This document shows, in pieces, positions 1 to 5,600 of a stretch of 7,777 nucleotides of DNA. The translations under genes were made by a program, and so were the position numbers. This stretch comes from Flavobacteriales bacterium UBA5422. Lineage in GTDB: Bacteria > Bacteroidota > Bacteroidia > Flavobacteriales_D > Crocinitomicaceae. The stretch's first letter is position 1. Every line of letters begins with the position of its first letter. The stretch is taken from the NCBI GenBank assembly GCA_002409405.1, contig DHNG01000040.1:3854-11630 (forward strand), read 5' to 3'. The notes beneath the pieces are model-generated. The model was given only the letters and a program-made list of their open reading frames with translations. It searched no databases and was not told the origin of the DNA.

Positions 1-627
1 ATATCCGGATTCTGTCAAACGTCTCAATGCATCCGGAAGTTGGTATTCTCCTCCTTTAATCACATTATTATCTATCAGGTATTCCAGTTCTTTTCGTAAT
101 TTTTCTCCTTCCCTGAAATAGTAAATTCCGATCATCGCCAAATCAGAAACAAATTCTTTCGGTTTTTCTACAAAGTCAATAATTTCTCCTGCTTCATTCA
201 TCTTTATTACACCAAAAGCAGATGGATCTTCAATTTGTTTTACCCATAAAATACCATCATCATTCGGATCAATTTTGAAATCGGCTTTGAATAATGTATC
301 AGCAAATGCCACAACAGTTGGACCAATTAGTTGCTCTTTGGCACATAGAACTGCATGAGCTGTCCCCAATGGTTCTTTTTGGTAATGAATAGAACCCTTT
401 GCCCCTAACTTTTCGGCAACACTGATCAATTCTTGTTCTACTTCGGATCCGAAATCCCCGATTACAAATGCTATTTCATCAATTTTATTATTTAAAACTG
501 CTGCAATATCTTCTACCAACCGATGAACGATTGGTTTCCCTCCAACCGGAACCAATGGTTTCGGAACAGTTAATGTATGTGGTCTCAGGCGGCTTCCACG
601 GCCAGCCATTGGAATGATTATATTCAT
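1..627 (-). CDS. Sugar-phosphate nucleotidyltransferase, 3' end cut by window edge
   Basis: This is an open frame of 209 codons from ATG at 627 running off base 1. It is an NTP_transferase-family protein (RmlA/GalU-like Rossmann fold) that would join a sugar 1-phosphate to an NTP, giving an NDP-sugar and pyrophosphate in the cytoplasm. Visible signatures are the N-terminal nucleotide-binding loop MAGRGSRLRPHT (residues 7-18) followed by the PKPLVPVGGKPI block (22-33), a PLGTAHAV motif (86-93), D110 in AFADTLF as the expected metal-binding aspartate, and FVEKP (152-156), typical of thymidylyl/uridylyltransferases. The region around residues 160-200 (DLAMIGIYYF, GGEYQLPDAL) also fits this family. 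The start lies 11 bases after the dut stop, so the two are probably co-transcribed. The sugar and nucleotide specificity cannot be read from sequence; a role in surface polysaccharide is an inference. The C-terminus is outside the window. Confidence 0.93.
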   Translation of the reverse strand, partial: MNIIIPMAGRGSRLRPHTLTVPKPLVPVGGKPIVHRLVEDIAAVLNNKIDEIAFVIGDFGSEVEQELISVAEKLGAKGSIHYQKEPLGTAHAVLCAKEQLIGPTVVAFADTLFKADFKIDPNDDGILWVKQIEDPSAFGVIKMNEAGEIIDFVEKPKEFVSDLAMIGIYYFREGEKLRKELEYLIDNNVIKGGEYQLPDALRRLTESGY

Positions 628-638
628 GTATTACTATT

Positions 639-1073
639 TTATTTTACACCCGTACTTCCAAAACCTCCCTCTCCACGGTCCGTTTCAGAAAGGGACTCTA
701 CTACTTTAAATTTAGCTTGTTTGTGTTTTGCAAATACCAATTGAGCAATCCGTTCTCCGTCTTCAATCAAAAAATCTTCATTGGAAAGGTTAATCAAAAT
801 CACACCAACCTCTCCTCGATAATCTGCATCAATTGTCCCTGGAGAATTAAGAACCGTAATCCCTTTTTTTAACGCCAAACCGCTTCTCGGTCGAACCTGA
901 CATTCATACCCTTGTGGCAATTCCATGAATAATCCTGTTTTTACCAGAATTCTTTCTAATGGTTTTAATAGTATGGGGTCGTCTATGTTTGCCCGAACGT
1001 CCATTCCTGCGGAAAAAGCTGTTTCGTATTGCGGTAACGGATGTTTCGACTTATTAATGATTCTGACTTTCAC
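639..1073 (-). CDS. dut: dUTPase (deoxyuridine 5'-triphosphate nucleotidohydrolase)
   Basis: This enzyme hydrolyses dUTP to dUMP and pyrophosphate, keeping uracil out of DNA and supplying the dTMP precursor; the family is a cytoplasmic homotrimer. All five trimeric dUTPase motifs are present (numbered from GTG 1073): AGMDV (22-26), RPRSGLA (61-67), TIDADYRGEVGVIL (80-93, with the catalytic Asp in the IDADYRG block), GERIAQLV (106-113) and the C-terminal glycine-rich RGEGGFGSTG (133-142). I place the start at GTG 1073, giving 144 residues beginning MKVRIINKSKHPLP, which is the usual N-terminus and length of Bacteroidota Dut proteins. The frame stays open up to a TTG at 1094 (151 residues), but that codon sits just beside the -7 box at 1103-1096 and at or ahead of the expected transcription start. 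Its neighbour 11 bases downstream is the nucleotidyltransferase. Confidence 0.95.
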   Translation of the reverse strand: MKVRIINKSKHPLPQYETAFSAGMDVRANIDDPILLKPLERILVKTGLFMELPQGYECQVRPRSGLALKKGITVLNSPGTIDADYRGEVGVILINLSNEDFLIEDGERIAQLVFAKHKQAKFKVVESLSETDRGEGGFGSTGVK

Positions 1074-1095
1074 TGGTTGCTGTTTGTAAAACAAA

Positions 1096-1103
1096 CAAAG
1101 GTA
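1096..1103 (-). promoter_or_regulatory. Probable -7 promoter box of dut
   Basis: On the minus strand this reads TACCTTTG, an exact match to the Bacteroidota sigma-70 -7 consensus TAnnTTTG. The expected transcription start is around 1088-1092, leaving a leader of roughly 15-20 bases before GTG 1073. I see no TTG/TTTG -33 element at the usual 19-21 base spacing; the nearest TTG is 29 bases away. Confidence 0.6.
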
Positions 1104-1264
1104 TAAAAATGAAAAAGATTAAAGATGTAAAGCAAGGGAAAGTTGTTAGGGTGAAGATGTTGAAAAGGTGAGGAAATAACAATTACTCTTTGACTTTGAG
1201 ATAACGTCATATCGCAATTTTGAGAACTGCCAGAATTGCCTTATAATTAGAAAAATAGACTCCG

Positions 1265-1272
1265 TATGTTTG
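1265..1272 (+). promoter_or_regulatory. Candidate -7 box of the ArsR-type regulator
   Basis: TATGTTTG is an exact TAnnTTTG match, 70 bases before the ATG at 1343. A second, weaker candidate is TACCTTTT at 1321-1328, which would give a short leader of under 15 bases. Neither has a clear -33 element. Which one is used is unknown; the near-palindrome at 1281-1311 lies between them. Confidence 0.4.
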
Positions 1273-1280
1273 CCTGGCTC

Positions 1281-1311
1281 AATATTATTTCTTAACTTAA
1301 AGAAAAGTATT
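1281..1311. promoter_or_regulatory. Near-palindrome, possible operator of the ArsR-type gene
   Basis: The inner arms TTTCTT (1288-1293) and AAGAAA (1300-1305) are perfectly complementary around a 6-base AT-rich centre, and outer arms AATA (1281-1284) and TATT (1308-1311) extend the symmetry with slightly unequal gaps. ArsR-family dimers bind AT-rich imperfect palindromes next to their own genes and usually repress themselves, and this one lies 31 bases before the regulator's ATG. The assignment as an operator is an inference; AT-rich DNA makes short palindromes fairly common. Confidence 0.35.
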
Positions 1312-1342
1312 CTATTTATCTACCTTTTTAAAACCACACATT

Positions 1343-1759
1343 ATGGGTGCAACTAAAAATGAAGCATACACACAACAACAAATCCTAAGAGCCAGATTTT
1401 TTAAAGCCATTAGTCATCCTGCCAGAATTGCTGCTCTTGAAAAATTAATAGCAGCTGCAGGAGAGGAACTCGGATTTAATGAGTTGTTTGACGGAATAGA
1501 ACTGGCACAATCAAGTAAATCACGTCATTTAAAACAATTGGTTGAAGCCGGATTTGTGAAAACAAAACTGGCAATCAGGGACAACAGAAGTTGTCTCCGC
1601 TATCGAATTAATAAACCTGCCATTGAATTTATTCAGGGATTTTTAGATGTAATTTATGAAACAATTGATCTGGATGTCAATGAAAAATGTGCTGTTATTG
1701 ATGGCTTTTTCTCAGGTTTTCAACCAACTATCAACTGGCAAGCATCTTTTCAGACGTAG
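1343..1759 (+). CDS. ArsR-type winged helix-turn-helix transcriptional regulator
   Basis: The protein has 138 residues, slightly longer than typical ArsR/SmtB regulators (about 100-120). It shows the family pattern: FFKAISHPARIAALEKL (19-35) as the first conserved helix, a recognition-helix region AQSSKSRHLKQLVEAGFVKTK (55-75), and a basic wing IRDNRSCLRYRIN (78-90), followed by a helical tail (92-108) that would form the dimer. The ELCVCDL-like metal site of ArsR is absent: the equivalent stretch reads IELAQSSKS and contains no cysteine. C84 and C116 are the only cysteines. It is therefore probably not a metal sensor of the arsenic type, and its signal and targets are unknown. It starts at ATG 1343 with an A-rich lead and no Shine-Dalgarno sequence. 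It faces away from dut and lies 128 bases before the methyltransferase, which has its own -7 box, so an operon is not required. Confidence 0.88.
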   Translation: MGATKNEAYTQQQILRARFFKAISHPARIAALEKLIAAAGEELGFNELFDGIELAQSSKSRHLKQLVEAGFVKTKLAIRDNRSCLRYRINKPAIEFIQGFLDVIYETIDLDVNEKCAVIDGFFSGFQPTINWQASFQT

Positions 1760-1796
1760 ATTTTTTATTTTACGTTCATGGTGTTCTCAAAAAAAT

Positions 1797-1804
1797 TAAT
1801 TTTG
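1797..1804 (+). promoter_or_regulatory. Candidate -7 box of the methyltransferase gene
   Basis: TAATTTTG is an exact TAnnTTTG match 83 bases before the ATG at 1888. It implies a leader of about 75-80 bases, in which I see no strong hairpin. There is no clear -33 element, and the AT-rich surroundings raise the chance of an accidental match. Confidence 0.4.
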
Positions 1805-1887
1805 TAGGAATCCTATACCTCTCAATTACTGAAGCAGACTGATTACGATGGAACATTTTTACCGTCAGCACGTAGAAATTTGAAGAG

Positions 1888-2766
1888 ATGCCAAAATTAA
1901 GCAGTGAACATCAGTATTGTATTCTGTGCGGAAACGATGAATTAATCCCGATGGAACGATATAAGGCAGCACACTTGTGCCAATGCCTTAAATGTCATCT
2001 TGTGTTTTCAAGTCAACAACCGACATCCAACGAAATTGAACTATTACAGAAAAGTAAAAAGTGGAAAGATCATATCACAGATGATGCATATCGTCGTTAC
2101 ACGCACATATTAGATCGCTTTGAACACTTTCGAAAAAATGGAAGAATCCTTGATCTGGATTGCAGCCATGGAGAGTTTTTGGAAATGGCCAAAGAAAGAG
2201 GTTGGGAAGTATATGGTACTGCTGATACCAAAGAAGCGCTTGAACTGTGCAGAGATAAAGGACTTGAGATGTACGAAGGAGCAATGAATGTAGAGATTTT
2301 TGCTGAAAATAGCTTCGATATTGTCTGCGCCCGAAATATTTTGGAGCACCTCATCAACCCAAATGAGGAAATAAAAAAAATCAAACGAATTATCAGAAGC
2401 GGAGGGCTTTTGTACGTTACAACACCCAACTTCAATTCTTTTCTACGTTTTCGCTTAAGAGAAAAATACAGCATCATTTCTTACCCGCTTCGCTTAGTAT
2501 ACTATACACGGCGCCCATTTAAACGGTTGTTTAAGATAAATGATTTTAAAATAATGGAAACCGAGGCATCCGGAGTAAGTATTTCAAAGCGCCAGATTGC
2601 ACGAGCAAAATCAACCGTTCCAATTACAGAAGAATCCGATTTCATAGAATGGGATGAGGGGACAAAAGAAAGTTGGTTCTCTCGTTTTCAGAAAAAGAAT
2701 CTGAACCCGATATTTAGTTTTTTTGGGATTGGGGACTTTTTAAAGGGTTGGTTCGTGAAACCGTAA
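1888..2766 (+). CDS. Zinc-ribbon plus class I SAM-dependent methyltransferase-like protein
   Basis: The protein has 292 residues. The N-terminus holds a probable four-cysteine zinc ribbon (C11-x2-C14 and C33-x2-C36), as often precedes Methyltransf_23-type domains. The methyltransferase-like domain spans about residues 68-190: a motif I region RILDLDCSHGEFLE (86-99), a beta-2 region VYGTADTKEAL (108-118), the beta-4 segment FDIVCARNILEHLINP (143-158) and RSGGLLYVTTPN (170-181). The C-terminal tail (about 200-292) is basic and hydrophobic and ends in a GIGDFLKGWFVKP-like close seen in surface-polysaccharide-associated methyltransferases. Motif I departs from the usual DxGxGxG: D91 and S93 replace two glycines, and A112 sits where the ribose-binding acid is expected, with D113 next to it. 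Activity is therefore uncertain. Substrate unknown; methylation of a sugar or lipid-linked intermediate is a guess. GAAGAG just before ATG 1888 is a plausible ribosome site. Confidence 0.82.
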   Translation: MPKLSSEHQYCILCGNDELIPMERYKAAHLCQCLKCHLVFSSQQPTSNEIELLQKSKKWKDHITDDAYRRYTHILDRFEHFRKNGRILDLDCSHGEFLEMAKERGWEVYGTADTKEALELCRDKGLEMYEGAMNVEIFAENSFDIVCARNILEHLINPNEEIKKIKRIIRSGGLLYVTTPNFNSFLRFRLREKYSIISYPLRLVYYTRRPFKRLFKINDFKIMETEASGVSISKRQIARAKSTVPITEESDFIEWDEGTKESWFSRFQKKNLNPIFSFFGIGDFLKGWFVKP

Positions 2767-2793
2767 AGGGATTCTATTCATAGAAACTCTTGC

Positions 2794-2830
2794 TCATATC
2801 GTAATAGTGCGATAACATCACCAGATATGA
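2794..2830. repeat. Inverted repeat upstream of ispG
   Basis: TCATATC (2794-2800) and GATATGA (2824-2830) are perfect 7-base complements with a 23-base spacer. Nested inside, TATCG (2797-2801) and CGATA (2810-2814) form a second possible stem. The repeat ends 18 bases before the ispG -7 box, so it could be a regulator site or simply part of the end of the methyltransferase transcript. No T-run follows, so a terminator is unlikely. Confidence 0.3.
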
Positions 2831-2848
2831 TCAATCTAAAGTATTTTG

Positions 2849-2856
2849 TACCTTTG
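2849..2856 (+). promoter_or_regulatory. Probable -7 promoter box of ispG
   Basis: TACCTTTG followed by C matches TAnnTTTG exactly and is identical to the dut box. Transcription would start near 2861-2865, only 6-16 bases before the two possible ATG codons (2871 and 2877). This is a very short leader. Confidence 0.6.
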
Positions 2857-2870
2857 CATTCGCAACAAGC

Positions 2871-4787
2871 ATGGTAATGGCGGGTCAATCTCTGTACTGT
2901 ATCAATTTATTGAGTTATGAACGCTTTCCAACCCGGGAAGTAATGATCGGGAATGTCGGTGTGGGGGGAAAAAATCCTGTTCGGGTACAATCTATGACAA
3001 CAGCAGACACCATGAATACGCAGGAGTCCATTGATGAATCCATTCGGATGATTGATGCCGGATGTGAAATTGTTCGTTTAACGGCCCCCAGTAAAAAAGA
3101 AGCGGAAAATCTGAAACGTATTAAACAAGGGCTACTTGACCGAGGGTACTCTACCCCATTAGTCGCAGATATTCATTTCACTCCGAATGCAGCGGAAATT
3201 GCTGCCGATTACATTGAAAAAGTTCGCATCAATCCTGGGAATTATGCAGACAAAAAGAAATTTGAGGAGATTGATTATACAGACAATTCGTATCAACAGG
3301 AGTTGATACGAATCGAACAAAAATTCACGCCACTCGTTCTCAAATGTAAAGAATTGAAGCGTTCCATGCGTATAGGAACCAATCACGGTTCACTTTCCGA
3401 CAGAATTCTTAGCCGTTATGGCGATACCCCTGAGGGAATGGTCCAATCCGCAATGGAGTTTATTCACATATGCGAAAAAAACGATTACTACGATCTGGTA
3501 ATTTCTATGAAAGCAAGTAATACTCTCGTTATGGTACAAGCCTATCGGTTGTTAGTAGCAAGAATGATAGAGAACGGTCAGAACTATCCCCTGCATCTAG
3601 GAGTAACCGAAGCAGGTGACGGAGAGGATGGACGAATCAAAAGCGCAGTGGGGATCGGGGCATTACTTGAAGATGGTTTAGGAGACACCATTCGCGTTTC
3701 ATTAACGGAAAATTCAGAACATGAAATTCCCGTTGCAAAAAAACTACTGGAAAAATTTGAAGGAATTGAATCGGAATGTACAACGGAAGCATTCTCGTTG
3801 ACCTATTCTCCTTATAGCTATACAAGAAGAAAAACATTGGAAATCGCCAACATTGGGTGTGGACACGTACCGGTAGTTGTTGCTGACCTTTCTAAAAAAG
3901 AAAGCATCACTCCTGCTAATTTCTTCGGGTTTGGTTATAGCTATTCTGTTCAATTGGACAAATGGAATCTGATGGACCTCGCTGCTGACATTGTATATCT
4001 TGGGAAACAGTCCATCGATTTTGAAGTTCCGGGAACAGTGCGTTTGCTAAAGGATTTCGACAATTGGAACAATGATCCGAAGTACACACCACTGATTTCA
4101 TTTACTCAAAAAGATGAAATAGATCCTACCATTGTTCATTTTATTTCAATTGATTTAGATGAAGTAATTGCAATAGAAGAATTAGCCAACCGGCCCAATG
4201 CTGTCTTTATCATTGAAACAAGCAAACGACATAAAACACCTGTTTTTCGCAAATTTCGATTGAAATTAGATAAAAAAAACATTAAAAATCCAGTTGTTTT
4301 CAAAACAAATTATACCACTTCCGATGAAGAAACGTTCCAATTACACAGTTCTTCTGACCTGGGAATTCACCTCATCGACGGATTCGGAGACGGGGTGTGG
4401 ATTACAGGAAACCACAGTCTGAATCTGATCAACTCTCTTAGTTTTGGGATTCTTCAGGCAACACGTACACGCATTTCAAAAACTGAATACATTTCCTGCC
4501 CGTCTTGTGGCAGAACCTTATTTGATTTGCAGGAAACAACAGCTAGAATTCGTGCAAAAACAGCCCACCTAAAAGGAATTAAAATCGGGATCATGGGGTG
4601 CATTGTTAATGGTCCTGGAGAAATGGCCGATGCTGATTACGGATACGTTGGAACAGGTCCCGGAAAAATCAACCTGTACAAAGAAAAAACGGTTGTGCGG
4701 AAAAATGTTCCCGAAGAGGAAGCTGTTCAGGCACTCATTGAGCTGATCGCTGAACATGGTGATTGGATCGAGCCGAAAGAAGAGTAA
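2871..4787 (+). CDS. ispG: 4-hydroxy-3-methylbut-2-en-1-yl diphosphate synthase (IspG/GcpE), long form
   Basis: IspG is the [4Fe-4S] enzyme of the MEP pathway that reductively opens methylerythritol cyclodiphosphate to HMBPP, the precursor of IPP and DMAPP, in the cytoplasm. The protein has 638 residues, the long three-domain type found in Bacteroidota, Chlamydiae and plants, against about 370 in E. coli. The N-terminal TIM barrel shows NPVRVQSMTTADT (35-47), VRINPGN (118-124), RIGTNHGSL (167-175) and HLGVTEAGDGEDG (242-254). An extra middle domain covers roughly 300-530. The C-terminal cluster domain has CPSCG (C543, C546) and GCIVNGPGE (C577, E584), which supply the three cysteines and one glutamate that bind the cluster, so all ligands are intact. 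The start is ATG 2871 or ATG 2877; the family's recognisable homology begins only near residue 15. It has its own -7 box, and tspO follows after 81 bases. Confidence 0.97.
   Translation: MVMAGQSLYCINLLSYERFPTREVMIGNVGVGGKNPVRVQSMTTADTMNTQESIDESIRMIDAGCEIVRLTAPSKKEAENLKRIKQGLLDRGYSTPLVADIHFTPNAAEIAADYIEKVRINPGNYADKKKFEEIDYTDNSYQQELIRIEQKFTPLVLKCKELKRSMRIGTNHGSLSDRILSRYGDTPEGMVQSAMEFIHICEKNDYYDLVISMKASNTLVMVQAYRLLVARMIENGQNYPLHLGVTEAGDGEDGRIKSAVGIGALLEDGLGDTIRVSLTENSEHEIPVAKKLLEKFEGIESECTTEAFSLTYSPYSYTRRKTLEIANIGCGHVPVVVADLSKKESITPANFFGFGYSYSVQLDKWNLMDLAADIVYLGKQSIDFEVPGTVRLLKDFDNWNNDPKYTPLISFTQKDEIDPTIVHFISIDLDEVIAIEELANRPNAVFIIETSKRHKTPVFRKFRLKLDKKNIKNPVVFKTNYTTSDEETFQLHSSSDLGIHLIDGFGDGVWITGNHSLNLINSLSFGILQATRTRISKTEYISCPSCGRTLFDLQETTARIRAKTAHLKGIKIGIMGCIVNGPGEMADADYGYVGTGPGKINLYKEKTVVRKNVPEEEAVQALIELIAEHGDWIEPKEE
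3286..3313 (+). repeat. Perfect 12-bp inverted repeat (hairpin) inside ispG
   Basis: ATTCGTATCAAC (3286-3297) and GTTGATACGAAT (3302-3313) are exact reverse complements separated by the 4-base loop AGGA. In mRNA this would fold into an uninterrupted 12-bp stem. It lies within codons 139-148 (NSYQQELIRI). The protein there matches my recollection of the ordinary Bacteroidota IspG sequence without an extra insertion, so the structure appears to be built by codon choice and not by an inserted element. No T-run follows, so it is not a terminator. Confidence 0.85.
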
Positions 4788-4854
4788 GTTTACAACCAGG
4801 TTTTATTTTAATCTGTTTTTTAATGTTCGTGTAATGATCAAAGTTAATTTATCG

Positions 4855-4862
4855 TAACTTTA
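4855..4862 (+). promoter_or_regulatory. Weak candidate -7 box of tspO
   Basis: TAACTTTA differs from TAnnTTTG only in the last base and lies 6 bases before ATG 4869 and 15 before ATG 4878. If used, the start at 4878 is favoured. Otherwise tspO may be read through from ispG, since no terminator is visible in the 81-base gap. Confidence 0.3.
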
Positions 4863-4868
4863 ATAAAA

Positions 4869-5345
4869 ATGCTGATCATGAAAACCTTTACACGTATTCT
4901 CATTTCAATCATTCCACTAGGAGTCGGGTTTTTAGCAGGAATGGCTACCGCTACAGGAATTGATGACTGGTACCCCTATCTCGAAAAACCGGTATTCAAT
5001 CCCCCGAACTGGTTGTTCGGTCCGGTATGGACCGTTCTGTACCTGCTGATGGGAGTTACCATCTACCGCTTGCTAACGAAACCATCCAGTGCGGAACGCT
5101 CATATGCAATGAGAATTTTTTGGATTCAACTGGTACTAAACGGAGCCTGGAGTTTCATTTTCTTCAATGCACAGCAATTGGGTTGGGCTTTTATTGAAAT
5201 TCTGCTTATCTGGATCGCCATTGTTTGGATGATTGTCACAGCTCATCGTGTAGATAAAACTGCAGCATATATACAAATCCCGTATCTGATCTGGGTGAGT
5301 TTTGCATCAGTCCTCAACGGTACTTTGTGGTGGATGAATCAATGA
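4869..5345 (+). CDS. tspO: TspO/MBR family membrane protein
   Basis: TspO proteins (bacterial relatives of the mitochondrial translocator protein) are five-helix membrane proteins that bind porphyrins and related tetrapyrroles; their cellular role in bacteria is debated and often tied to stress, light or oxygen responses. The 158 residues fit the family (about 150-170). Visible hallmarks are KPVFNPPNWLFGPVWTVLY (40-58) leading to LLMG, the WIQLVLNGAWSFIFF segment (85-99) and the last helix PYLIWVSFASVLNGTLWWMN (138-157). Likely membrane helices are about 7-27, 49-69, 83-101, 104-124 and 134-156. The frame has ATG at 4869 and again at 4878 (MKTFTRIL, 155 residues); the second is equally plausible and better spaced from the weak -7 box. 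The gene follows ispG by 81 bases on the same strand. A functional link to isoprenoid or pigment synthesis is only suggested by position. Confidence 0.95.
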   Translation: MLIMKTFTRILISIIPLGVGFLAGMATATGIDDWYPYLEKPVFNPPNWLFGPVWTVLYLLMGVTIYRLLTKPSSAERSYAMRIFWIQLVLNGAWSFIFFNAQQLGWAFIEILLIWIAIVWMIVTAHRVDKTAAYIQIPYLIWVSFASVLNGTLWWMNQ

Positions 5346-5351
5346 AAACGT

Positions 5352-5371
5352 ATCTCCCGAAAATTGGAGAT
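5352..5371 (+). terminator. Weak hairpin after tspO, uncertain terminator
   Basis: ATCTCC (5352-5357) pairs perfectly with GGAGAT (5366-5371) around an 8-base loop, starting 6 bases after the tspO stop. There is no T-run directly after the stem (only a short TTTT at 5382-5385), so intrinsic termination here would be inefficient at best. Confidence 0.25.
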
Positions 5372-5566
5372 CATATTGAATTTTGCATCTTGCTTCACAA
5401 CAAACTCATTTAAAGTATATTGATTGCAAATTAATTTTAGTTTTCTTATTCAGGAATCAAAAATCGAAAATCCGTCAACTTCCAACGCTTATAAGTTAAA
5501 ATTAGACGAATATAAATTTATTCTTAATTTATCGTACCGTATGTCGCCACAGCGTATTCAGATAGC

Positions 5567-5574
5567 TATATTTG
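5567..5574 (+). promoter_or_regulatory. Probable -7 promoter box of the lipoprotein gene
   Basis: TATATTTG followed by C is an exact TAnnTTTG match 26 bases before the ATG at 5601. The predicted leader is about 15-20 bases. No clear -33 element is seen. Confidence 0.6.
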
Positions 5575-5600
5575 CATCCTCATAACAAATATACCGTACA

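Larger units (their letters stand above)
5346..5600. other. AT-rich intergenic region between tspO and the lipoprotein gene
   Basis: These 255 bases contain a short hairpin near the tspO end (5352-5371), a 23-codon frame overlapping the tspO stop (5342-5413) that I do not call a gene, a 13-base sequence (5524-5536) also found before tspO, and the -7 box of the next gene. Otherwise I see only AT-rich sequence, with no RNA gene recognised. Confidence 0.6.

Noticed and set aside
1227..1431. 13-base direct repeat CTGCCAGAATTGC, once before the ArsR-type gene (1227-1239) and once in it (1419-1431)
   Set aside because: A single 13-mer repeat is about what chance allows in this much AT-rich sequence, and the flanks show no further similarity, so it is not evidence of a gene fragment or duplication.
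1754..1775. ACGTA/TACGT stem spanning the ArsR-type stop codon with T-rich loop
   Set aside because: A 5-bp stem with a 12-base loop and the T-run inside the loop does not make an intrinsic terminator.
2097..2477. 126-codon minus-strand open frame opposite the methyltransferase, and similar shadow frames opposite ispG, the lipoprotein and purB
   Set aside because: They lie wholly opposite well-supported genes, have no recognisable domains and low-complexity F/S/I/L-rich composition, and lack plausible promoters.
2495..2504. TAGTATACTA palindrome in the methyltransferase gene
   Set aside because: Ten-base palindromes are expected several times by chance in a window this size.
5018..5034. CGGTCC/GGACCG hairpin inside tspO
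   Set aside because: It encodes the conserved FGPVW motif, the stem has only 6 bp, and no T-run follows; protein constraint and chance explain it.
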